Part shown: positions 31,657 through 41,859 of the stretch, in pieces | Numbering within the stretch: position 1 is the first letter of the stretch | How the letters are laid out: each line of letters opens with the position of its first letter | DNA from: Globodera rostochiensis | Lineage: Eukaryota > Nematoda > Chromadorea > Rhabditida > Heteroderidae | Length of the DNA: 64,000 nucleotides | Assembly (NCBI GenBank): GCA_018350325.1 | Contig: JAEVLN010000004.1 | Coordinates: 4,053,098 to 4,117,097, forward strand | Reading direction: 5' to 3' | Translations under genes and position numbers: made by a program | Notes under the pieces: generated by a model | The model's input: only the letters and a program-made list of their open reading frames with translations | Told to the model about the DNA's origin: nothing | Databases searched by the model: none

Positions 31657-34600
31657 CTAACTACAATTTTTGTACCAACGACCAATCGACTCGTTCTTGA
31701 ACATTTTTGCCTGTGAAAGCGCGGACGGGCGACGGATTTCGATGAGCGGAAGGCCGGGCAGCACCGGAGGGCTTGAGGGGCGTCGCATGTCGGCAACGCC
31801 CCCCTGCCCCATGGCCATTGACGTCGCCCCAGGGAAGCTTCCGCTGCCGCCTTCGACCGTGACCGCTGCTGCGACCAAAGCCACGCTGAGGAGCGGGCTG
31901 CGCGGGGGCGAGGCGGAGTTCACCTCCAACTCGGGCAGATGGCTGTAGCCCACGTGGCGCGTCCGCTGCTCCCCTCCACAGCCGGCAGAGCCCGCCGTTC
32001 CCTGATTATAGGTGATCGGAATAGCATTCTGATCACGAAAAGCCAAAATTTGGATTTCGCCATGAACTCACAGCACTGTCTTGCTTCCCCGACTGTTTGT
32101 ACGCCATTCGCATTGTATCTCGACGCGTCGGCGGAGCATTTTGCAATTTCTTGGTGAACTCCAGCACCGTCTCCGACCCGCTCATCGGACTCTCCGGGCT
32201 CGATTCTCGACTGCCACGGGTGTGCCGTTTGCAGGGGTCTTTTGTGGGGGATTTCAGAAAAAACAGAATTTATCAATTACCAGTGCCCATGCGGCCTCGG
32301 AAAAGATTGGTTATGTATTTAGGCAAGTGCTTCTGGACGCTGGAAGTTGTGGAGGAGTTGGTCTTCTTCGATTTGGACGAGCCGCTGCTGGTGTCCGTGC
32401 CGAGTCTTAAGCAAGAAAATGGGTTAAATTTAAAAGGCAACGAAGGAACTACGGTATTTCACACAAAAGTACTGTAATGGACAGCAGCGAATGAATCACA
32501 CACCTTTTTCTGTTCCTTTCCTTCCGCAATTCCTTCGCCCCGCTGCTGAAGCGTTTCGGGCGCGGTATTTCCACGGAGCTAAAAGGGACGGACACCAAAG
32601 AATTGATCAGACAATTCCGCGGATTGATCAGACAATGCCGCGGATTGATCAGACAATGCCGCGGATTGATCAGACAATGCCGCGGATTGATCAGACAATG
32701 CCGCGGATTGATCAGACAATGCCGCGGATTGATCAGACAATGCCGCGGATTGATCAGACAATGCCGCGGATTGATCAGACAATGCCGATCAAATAAATAT
32801 TCCTTGCCTCGATCTCCGGATGTGTACGCGCTTGGACAGTCGCGAGGAGCCGCCGTGGTCAACGCGCAGAAAATGTTTGTTTTTGGTGTTCTTCGCACTG
32901 TTATGCCCATCCCTTCTGAATTTGATCACTTTTAAGATTCATCTCGTTCTTTTCAATGCATCGGATTATTCAAAACTTAAATGGCATAAATATGCCGTCA
33001 ATGGAAGATGTGGCTGGGCCAAAACTGCCCCCTCACTGGAAAGAACTGCCCAAGGAGCAGCTGGAATGCGCCCTTCTGCTGGAATAGGCCATCGAACCCG
33101 CCACAGCGGCACTCGCAACGGCCAAACCACCGGATCCGATCACCCGTTTTTTTGCCACCAAACAAAGGTCCCTGGGAGACGCAAAAGCCAAATTAAAGAG
33201 AAAGGCTTATTTGTTAGTGAAACACCAGGAGAATTTGTGCATGAGAATTCGGAGCAGAAGCATTGAGTCGAGAACCAGCGAAAACTTGCACAAATGTGCC
33301 TCCAAGTTGCTGATGCACAGAAGAGTGTTGAAAATGCGTGCCACAGCCGCATTTACGGAGCAGGGCGGCGAGGGCGGAGAGCGTTTGGTCCCCTAAGGGG
33401 GGAGGGGGGGGGGGGGAAGTTGAGAGACTTGGCCGAAAAGATTTCTTAAAAGCCTATTCTTTCATCTCGATATCAATCGGTCTATACGCCCTCGTCTTCT
33501 CTGAATTAAAAAAAATGGAAAACCGCCGGAGGTGCGAGCGGTAGTTTTATCGCCTGGGGCAAAGTCTTCTGCTGTTGGTGTTTCGTTGGACGATGTGGCA
33601 AATTGGAGGAGGAATTCAGCTGGCAAAAAGAGGAGGACGGCGAAAGTGTGTTGGATACGTGGCTATGAGTGGCCGGAGCAGTATCAGAAACAGACGGAAC
33701 AACAGCAGAAGCAGCGGGAGAGCCGTTGATCGGAGATAGCGTGACGGGAGAGGGCGAATCCTTCGGAGAGAATATAAAAGTCGGAGTGTCACCCCTAGTT
33801 AAAGCATCCCTCGACTGACCGGCTTTTCCTCGCACTCCTCGATAATGCAATTAGTCTGATGACTGACGGGCAGCAAAGATTTTGTCGGAACAGCTGGCGA
33901 TACGACTGCACTTGGGCTTACAAATTAGGGAGAAAAAGTTGCCAAGTTTTGACGCATAATTGAAAGCACTTTCTGATCAGGTGTAAAACAAATTGTCGTT
34001 TTTTTGAATGATCGGACTTTCCGAATTACAGTAAGCAGCTGATTGTGTCCTTACCTTTCCTCCCGGATTGACTCCTGCGCTCCGTTGCCCATCGTTCCGC
34101 CGCCGGCGCCGTTGGGCCCCCGTTGCAGTTCCTGCAGTATCTTCAACAACACTCCCTCCACGGACATTGCTGTTCGACTGAACTCCTGCGCCACGGGCAC
34201 TGTCCTCAGCGTCTCGAAGATGTAATCGTCCTCATTGGTCGATTGGTTGTTGTTATTGCTGCTGTTTGTCCCAGTTGCTGTCGTCGCCGCCGGCAAAGGA
34301 CCGGTCAATGAGCGGCGGACGGAAGGATCGGACGGTTCTTTTTTGATTGAATGATTTGTATTTATTTGATCTAATAGTGATCAGAAAAAAGAACAGAAGA
34401 ATGAGAACAAAATCCTCACCTTGGAAAAGGTTCACGCGGCTGCCGACTCTGTCCCCAAGACCGATGTAGATCAGAATTCGAGCAGCATGATGCTTGACAT
34501 AGTGTCCGAACTTTGTGCTATGATTTGTATAGTACCTGCAATTCTCAGAGAGTCCAAACAAAACTCGGGTGGGTTTGAGACATTGAACAGACCAATCGTC

Positions 34601-37600
34601 GGCTGGAAGAAGCATCTGGATCAGCGGGTCGTCCACTTGCATTTCGATCAAATTTCGATGGGTCGACGGGTTTAAGGCCACCAAAGCAATGGTTTGAAGC
34701 AGTAAGCAGAGCAACTGTGGGTCCAGCGTGGGCTCCAAAACGTTCACCAACGTTTTAAGTTGATGGCGCTCTGACAATTTGAGACGGAACTCCTTGAAAC
34801 CGGTGAGGAACAGGAGGAGACGGGCCACTGACGGACGTACAAAGTTGTAAATAGTTCCATATAGAATTGAAAGCCCACCGAGAAGTTGGGTGCAGTGCGA
34901 ATCGAAAGCAAAGGTACTGTACTGTATTTACGGGGGGGGGCACTTAGCAAAGGTACTATTTACGGGGGGGGGGGAAGGGCACTTAGCAAGGTACTGTATT
35001 TACGGGGGGGGGGAGGCACTTAGCAAGGTACTGTATTTACGGGGGGGGGGCACTTAACAAAGGTACTGTATTCGGGGGGGGGGCACTTAGCAAAGGTACT
35101 GTATTTACGGGGGGGGCACTTAGCAAAGGTTGTATTTACGGGGGGGGCACTTAGCAAAGGTACTGTATTTACGGGGGGGGGAACTTAGAAGGTACTGTAT
35201 TTACGGGGGGGGGGCACTTAGCAAAGGTACTGTATTGGGGGGGCACTTAGCAAAGGTACTGTATTTACGGGGGGGGGGAACTTAGCAAAGGTACTGTATT
35301 TAACGGGGGGGGGGGTTAGCAAAGGTACTGTATTTACGGGGGGGCACTTAGCAAAGGTACTGTATTTACGGGGGGGGGAACTTAGCAAAGGTACTGTATT
35401 TACGGGGGGGGGCACTTAGCAAAGGTACTGTATTTACGGGGGGGCACTTATTTGTTAGTGCCGCCACTTACGTGGTAACATTGGCGCCAACGATGGGCAG
35501 GTGAGCACACAGAACGGTTGCCCGCTTCTCGATTTTGCATTGTAATTGCGTTGTGAAGCGAAGCGATGACTTTTAAAGGGTCGAATTACAATTTAATGGA
35601 AATCAAAATAATTTCAAAATAATTTATATATTTTCACCAAAGCTCGGCTGAATGGAGGCGAAGGCTTTGTGCAGGTCGCCAAGGCGAATGGGCTGAGTGC
35701 TGGCGGTGTTCACGCCATGTTTACGGTAGAAACTTTGGAGGATCAGTGCGGGTGCCGAACTGCTGTCCCCGGTTTGGCGGCGATTGAATTTGTCTTCTTG
35801 CGTAAATGAGGGCCTCGTTACTTTGGTCGGGGTCTAAGTGGACTTTGGTTAGGATCAGATCAAGCAACGGTCCGGGTCGGATCAGTCACATCAGAACTTT
35901 TAGAGCACGAAAATGCCGGTACCTGCAAAGGGTCTGAGCCATGCCGCGTCTTCTGCGGTAACTCATCGTAATCTTCATCACCGCTACAGTACGAATGATG
36001 GAAGTCGTGGGAGCGATTGAGCAGCCGGGAAGAATGGAAGACCACCTCGGGATTGGTGAACAGCGAGTTGACCAGACCAGCATCGATTATCTTAAACTCA
36101 TATAAACGGGGGAGGGGCTTGAAGTGGAAAAGTTCAAATGTTGGCATTAATTCTGATTGATTCCGGATGCCCAGGTGAGCTAGAATATATTAAGCGGATC
36201 CCAGAGTTAATCGAGGAGTGTTTGGGATAAGCACTAATGGCATTTGATCCTCTCACCATCAGCAGAGTGCCATTGCTACAGAAACCTTGTTCAAAGTGCT
36301 TAGGGCGGCAAACTGGCGACAAGTTCCGCTTTTCTGCAGGCACAAATAGCAGAAGTTGACCAGCGAAACCAGAATGCCGACCTGTAGCAGTACAATTACC
36401 ATGTCGATTAGCAACACATACCAGTCTCCGTTTGTTCCACTTCTGTTGGCTGGGCGTGTTCATTTGGTAGTAGTCGGCGATGGACGTCAAAATGATTTGG
36501 TGGAGCAGCCCACCCAAAAACGAATCCATCGCGTCGCGCTCACTGCCACAAAATGGATTTGCATAATCGTCCAATTGTTGGGCACAATATTTGTGAAGGG
36601 AGCGCTACAATAGCAGAAGAATACGGTAAAGCAGCAGGGCATTCGGTTGCTAATCAGTATTTCGAGCAGTTCAAGGTCCAGATCAAGAAGCTCAGTTAAG
36701 TAACTTATAAAACTGATCACAAAACATGAAACGACATGCCATGCTGATCTCGATGCATTCCGGGTTGCTGCTCATCTTCTGCAACGTCTCCCAGGCTTGC
36801 TCGCGACTTACGTTCACAAACAGAGGCGCTTAATTGATTGGGGATGGAGAGCAACCAATACATTTAAATGAGAACTGCTGGTATAATTAATTTAATAATT
36901 AAAATATCGATCAATCCGAGGCCATCAGTCCAAAGTACGGCACAGATTATTCAGCCAACTTACAGTCTTTGTTCAGTTTCGATCTTCGATACAGTTGCAT
37001 AGACACGAAAGATTTGCGCCGATTTGGAGCGTTTAGTGGGACGTTGGACGCGGAGGAGGAGTCGGCGTTGCCGCCGCCCACACTGATCCGGTCTTTGTTG
37101 ACGGAAACACTTTCGATGATTGACGAATTGGACACCGACGGGGCGGCCGACGTGCGAGGGGACAGCGGTGACTTGCTAAGACTGCCACGCTCACAAAAGC
37201 TGGCCGGCAACAACAGCGACTCTGATCGGAGGGAGAGGAGAAAAAGTGATCGAACAAAACTTGGACATCCATCCCCCCCCCCTCCCTGGCCCCCACCTCG
37301 ATCGGAGGGAGAGGAGAAAAAGTGATCGAACAAAACTTGGACATCCATCCCCCCCCCCCCCTCCCTGGCCCCCACCTCGATCGGAGGGAGAGGAGAAAAA
37401 GTGATCGAACAAAACTTGGACATCCATCCCCCCCCCCTCCCTGGCCCCCCCCACCTCGATCGGAGGGAGGAGAAAAAGTGATCGAACAAAACTTGGACAT
37501 CCATCCCCCCCCCCCTCCCTGGCCCACCTCGATCGGAGGGAGAGGAGAAAAAGTGAAACAAAACTTGGACGACCTCCATCCCCCCCCTCCCTGGCCCCCA

Positions 37601-40388
37601 CCTCGATCGGAGAGTGAGAGATAGGCAAAATGGTAGCCCCGGGCAGGAATCGAACCTACGACCTTCGGTGCAGTGATCAGCTTCACACCCAGAACCAATG
37701 CTCTTACCAACTGAGCTACCGGGGCGTCCCATTAGCCGTCTCTCTTATGGATCTTATGCCCCCGCCGTAGGCGTTTTAACCGTCCCAGCCAGCTGGACAC
37801 GCTTCCTTACAGCTCTTTCCTTCACGGGACCGGTCCCTCGGTCCAGATCGATCGATGGTCTGATCAATCACCAGCTGGCGACGGGTGGGCAACCATCCGG
37901 TGCTACCAGTGAGAGATAGGCAAAATGGTAGCCCCGGGCAGGAATCGAACCTACGACCTTCGGTGCAGTGATCAGCTTCACACCCAGAACCAATGCTCTT
38001 ACCAACTGAGCTACCGGGGCGGGCGTCCCATTAGCCGTCTCTCTTATGGATCTTATGCCCCCGCCGTAGGCGTTTTAACCGTCCCAGCCAGCTGGACACG
38101 CTTCCTTACAGGAGGGAGAGGAGAAAAAGTGATCGAACAAAACTTGGACATCCATCCGCCCCCCCCCCCCCCTCCCTGGCCCCACCTCATCGCCCTATCC
38201 ACCATTCGGATGAGGGCGGCCGGACTTCCAATCCGGCCGGACCCGTCTTACCGCGAATCATCTTCACTCCCTATGGCCCTCCCTGACTTAGATCAGAACT
38301 CCACATTCAAAGCGGTGTCCTAACTTCACGTCCTATGTACGGGTGCATTTAAGAAGGGTGATTAGATCAGAGTCAAAGGAGCCCCCTCAACTGAAGGCCA
38401 GGCAGTCGTCCTCTTCCCATCCAATTGATCAAATTCCCTCTCACCTGCGTCCAAATGCGCTTTTCGTGATTGCTTTGATGCTGAGATCATTGCTGCTGTG
38501 CGCATCAGTCTCTCCTGGGTGCTCGGCCCCCCTCCACCGCTTTGCTGTCTCGCCCCGCTGCCCTCCCGTTCTTCAGTCCGTTCTGCGGCCACACCGCTGC
38601 CGCCTGCCGTTGACCCGTGTTGGTGGCCCTGGGAAGAATCTGTGCCGTGTAGCGCCCCGGGGGACGCGTTTTGGCTGGCAGCGTTCGGACGAGAGCAGGC
38701 CGTCTGGAACAGACCCTCCACACATGTCTCCTGGATTTTGCGCAGTTCTGGAGCCAGATCCAGAGGACAGATGCCCCGAGAGTTCTTTTGTTGGGTTCTC
38801 AAATGGCGGAATTTTGTTTGGACATTGTTCTGGGCAATTGCGACTTGGCCCCAAACAGAATCAGCATGTGAAGACAGTGCCAACTCAGTGGGGAGTCCCG
38901 GACAGCCAACATTAGCGGAGAGTTGCCGTCTTCGTCCACCGAGTTCACATCAGCGCCGTAAGAGACCAGCAAATTTCTGTCAAATATGACCAAAAAGATC
39001 AATGCAAAACTCCGTATATTAACACATCATCTCGGCACTCTGAGTTCGGACAGCGATCGCCAGAGGAGTTTGATCAAGAATGGAGACGACCCGAAGATGG
39101 GAACAGACGGAGCAAATGTCGCCGGGGGTAGCCGCCGAATGGGATCGGCTGAAAGAGTTCAGAGGAATGAGACTAAACTCATAAAAGACTCAATCTCATC
39201 AAATCCCCCCATTTCTTGGACGGCGGACATACCTTGGGGGGAGAACGGAGGATAATGGGATGTTGCCGCTGGTTGTGCAGGCGCCCTTGCAGTGGCACAA
39301 TGCCGCCATATTTGGATCGTAGCCGCTCTTTAGAAGTAGCTCGACAATGTCTCGTTGTTTGTGTGCCACGGCCATATGTCTGGGCAAAAAGTCCGATTTC
39401 CAACGTCGCAAAATTGTAGACGTAATATTAAGTGGAGGGCCATCTCTTTTAGCCTACCGAATGTTGTGCCGAATTAATATTAAGCATCCTCACAATGTGC
39501 TCATTGCGGCACAATTCGAACGTCCCCCCGAATGTGTGGACAGTGTGCTTGAGGCGTTGGAGCGTCGATGTTGCATTGAGCCTACGCCGGTGGCGCCGTG
39601 CCGTCGTTGAGCCAAGTCAGTGAAAGTGTTGGTGCTGCCGATGGAGGGCGAGGAGGAAAGGACCTTCGTTTAATTTGGAGTTCAGCTTTTGGAGAATGAG
39701 TAATTCGACAAATCACTTTGTTGCTGCAATGGGAAAGCAGCAATCGGTCAACCAAATTGGCGTCGTCCATGTGAATGGCCTGTGGCGTTTTTTAAAATAA
39801 TAAATTAAATTTAAAATTGGATTGAGAAATTCAAATTAATCAGCAACCCATTAATTTCTATAAGGGCCAAGCATTGTGCAAAATTTGGTGTTAACGCCTC
39901 AAGGCATAAGTATCCGGCGGCCACTTACGTCCAACAACATTTCGGACAAATTCTGGTTCATCGACGGTTTTCGTTGGTCATCAATGCTAAAGTTGTTGTT
40001 GTTGTTGTTGCTACTGGTGGTGGTGGTTGTGTTGTTTCCCCCGTTTCGATGAATGCGTTGGGCGGCTGTGAAAGTGAAACATCGGCCCGATTCCGTGGGA
40101 GTGCCCTAATTTGGGTAAGAAATAAAATGCCAATTTTGAATCAAATAAAAACCACAAGAGACGATCCCTCACTGCTCTCGCCGGTATAGCGCCGACCTAA
40201 TGAAATTTTTAATTTTTTAAAAAAAAAATTCGCTCTTGACCGGATTGGCCCGACTGTTGTCGTTGGAGGCGTTGCCGAAGCCTTTTTGCCGTGCAAATGG
40301 AAGACTCGTGGGTTGAGGAGAGTTCGGTTGAGTAGCCGAACGGATACCGGTCGACAATCTCCGTGGAACTTTCCCGAGTCGTTGTCAT
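31657..40388 (-). CDS. Ankyrin-repeat and ARM-like repeat protein, many exons
   Basis: I do not recognise the family by name. The likely start is MTTTRESSTEIVDRYPFG (40388). A polyN/T segment lies near 39.95-40.1 kb. Ankyrin repeats follow: HKQRDIVELLLKSGYDPN (39.37 kb), DQTPLAIAVRTQSAEMM (39.07 kb) and GADVNSVDEDGNSPLMLAV (38.96 kb). A low-complexity Ser/Gln-rich exon spans 38.84-38.37 kb. Helical ARM-like exons include REQAWETLQKMSS (36.8 kb), ILVSLVNFCYLCLQKSGT (36.37 kb), LLQTIALVALNP (34.75 kb) and VKHHAARILIYIGLGDR (34.48 kb). Ser/Pro-rich exons lie at 34.3-31.7 kb. The last exon ends ESIGRWYKNCS then TAG, followed by AATAAA. Splice joins are good, for example DDW|YYTNHSTKF across a 78-bp intron. 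It is probably an intracellular scaffold. Minisatellites fill several introns. Whether it is separate from the PLC gene or its 5' part is unresolved. Confidence 0.6.
32603..32790. repeat. 21-bp minisatellite (GGATTGATCAGACAATGCCGC), 9 copies
   Basis: Nine nearly perfect tandem copies carry a BclI-type TGATCA core. They can be read without stops on both strands (SDQSAAL or IDQTMPR heptads), but they lie between an RKRFSSGAKELRKE exon and the next upstream exon, so an intron is more likely. Confidence 0.9.
34912..35452. repeat. 31-35-bp minisatellite with G-run (GGTACTGTATTTACGGGGGGG)
   Basis: About 16 units of the form GGTACTGTATTTACG, a run of 6-11 G, then CACTTAGCAAA (or AACTTAGCAAA) lie in one intron of the ankyrin/ARM gene. 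Units differ mainly in G-run length and small deletions. Confidence 0.9.
37636..37725 (-). tRNA. tRNA-like sequence with intron-like anticodon loop (copy 1; possibly SINE head)
   Basis: The acceptor stem GCCCCGG/CCGGGGC is perfect. The D arm is GCTC-AGTTGGTAA-GAGC and the T arm GTAGG-TTCGATT-CCTGC. The anticodon stem TTGGT/ACCGA encloses 24 nt rather than 7, so about 17 nt could be an intron (TGTGAAGCTGATCACTG region). The base before the presumed anticodon is C instead of the near-universal U33, and no anticodon can be assigned confidently. The same sequence with shared flanks recurs at 37931 and in part at 29490. A tRNA-derived repeat or pseudogene is therefore at least as likely as a functional tRNA. 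Confidence 0.4.
37931..38020 (-). tRNA. tRNA-like sequence, copy 2
   Basis: Identical in sequence to the tRNA-like element at 37636-37725, inside a direct duplication of about 195 bp. The near-perfect identity means the duplication is recent (or an assembly duplicate). Confidence 0.4.
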
Positions 40389-41504
40389 GCTTCTCCGATT
40401 TTTTTGACGTCAAATTCTCCAATTTCTCTCAAAATCGATTATTGGCTTTAGTGTCGTCGGAAAGCGGCAACAAAGGCGAACGAAGAAATGAGGGAGGGGG
40501 GGGGGCGTTGCTTGTTTGTGGCTTTTTCACGCTTCACGAGTCCCATTCGAAGGAGAAAAAAATAGTCTTAATTAAAATCGGCAACGCTGCACTTATTTGT
40601 TAGCTGGTGGAGGGATAAATTGTCAATGCCGAATCCGCTAACAGATAACTCAAAGGCTTCCTCAGAAGGGTTGGACGAGATTTAAAAAAATCCATGACCC
40701 GTGATCACGCCCCCCCCCCAAACGGCGTGATCCGTGATCACAGCCCCCACTCCCCCCCCCCCCCAACGGCGTAATCACGTCTAGCCCTGTCCCTCAACCA
40801 ACGCAGGACGACCCCTCAGGGGACGTTGCTCACCGTATTTCCTCCGTTTTAATCTTGCCCGTCCAATGCATCAATGCCCCTTCATCTTCTCACCTTCGGA
40901 TACGGCTTTACCCCCCCCCCCCCCTCGCCCCATGCCCAGACACCCAAACAAATTTGCATATTCCTTTGGCATCCGAAAGTGAATCCATTAGCACACAAAC
41001 TTTCACTCACTGTGTTTGCTTACTTTTTGGATTGAATGAAATTAGCCAATTCGACGAAGCCATAAATTGGACTCTAAAAGCATATTCATTATAACAAATT
41101 TGACACTGCGGCCGGCGAAGGACGGACGGGTGGCGCTAATTCTTTGGTGAATGGACGGACATAAGGATTAAGAGGAACGATTTTAGCATAATAATCGCGT
41201 AGAATTGATGGAAAGCATTTCGCTAGAGGGGACTTCCCCAATTAGAGAAATGCCCAAAGGCAAAAAAGTCAATGGATGGCTGGAGGGTTTAGTCTCACAC
41301 AATTTAATTTCGAGGGATTATCGGTGTTCGGGCCGTCCGTCACCTGGGGAAACGTCGAACAGCAAAGCAACGAAGGCTTAGAAATCCGTCCGCTTTTTGA
41401 ACGGAGCAGGGACTTTCAATGTTAATCTCACTAGGGCTCGGGAATCAATGTTTGCAACTATTTTGAAAAATTTTCATAATGCTGCAAAAGATTTTTTGAT
41501 TTTC
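40389..41504. other. Intergenic region with C-runs and repeated GTGATCAC palindromes
   Basis: No exon is supported. At about 40696-40780 the words CCGTGATCACG and GGCGTGATCCGTGATCAC recur between C-runs. A CACCGTATTTCC at about 40831 matches the terminus of the two TIR elements but has no partner nearby. Promoter sequences for the minus-strand ankyrin/ARM gene should lie at its left end. Confidence 0.5.
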
Positions 41505-41684
41505 TTAAGATATCAAAATTATTAGAATTCGAATTTTCTTTCCTTCGGGGAATTTTTTTTTCTTGTCCAAATCAGGAGGCATAGTCAGGAGATTAACTCC
41601 AAAACCCTGACCGATGAGAACGGATACTCGCCGATGGACGATGAAAACAGACAATATAATAACAGAACTAACAAAATACTTCAT
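41505..41684 (-). CDS. Possible small secreted peptide
   Basis: A 59-codon frame begins MKYFVSSVIILSVFIVHRR, which looks like a signal peptide. A basic segment (DKKKKFPEGKKIRI) and a hydrophobic end follow. It lies on the same strand as the ZNF277-like gene and starts 176 bp past that gene's stop, which would suit a downstream operon gene. There is no homology I recognise, and the frame could be chance in AT-rich DNA. Confidence 0.25.
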   Translation of the reverse strand: MKYFVSSVIILSVFIVHRRVSVLIGQGFGVNLLTMPPDLDKKKKFPEGKKIRILIILIS

Positions 41685-41859
41685 GCCAGTGTTTGTATGG
41701 AAACATTTGAAAACTCGGAAGATGTGAAAAAGGAACAGAAACCGCAACGAATAAAAGGACAGCCGTCAGATTACTTTTTGGGTTTTAAATTTGCCAACAA
41801 TCGATAGATAATATCTGCTAACAACAGTTGTAGATGACGTATTACCATGCACATAAAAA

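Larger units (their letters stand above)
37228..38183. repeat. About 77-bp tandem repeat interrupted by a duplicated tRNA-like block
   Basis: Five units (37228-37612) contain GGAGGGAGAGGAGAAAAAGT, CGAACAAAACTTGGACATCC, a C-run and CTCCCTGGCCCCCACCTCGA. A sixth unit resumes at 38111-38180. Between them sit two copies of a roughly 195-bp block (37614-37811 and 37909-38110) carrying the tRNA-like sequence. The second block has an extra GGGC. All lie in an intron of the ankyrin/ARM gene. Confidence 0.85.

Noticed and set aside
32491..32935. IDQTMPR / SDQSAAL heptad-repeat proteins on either strand
   Set aside because: A 21-bp unit is a multiple of three, so all registers stay open. Flanking real exons of the ankyrin/ARM gene place it in an intron.
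38343..38989. 190- and 163-residue plus-strand frames
   Set aside because: They are antisense to a clear minus-strand exon of the ankyrin/ARM gene (CPLDLAPELRKIQETCVEG).
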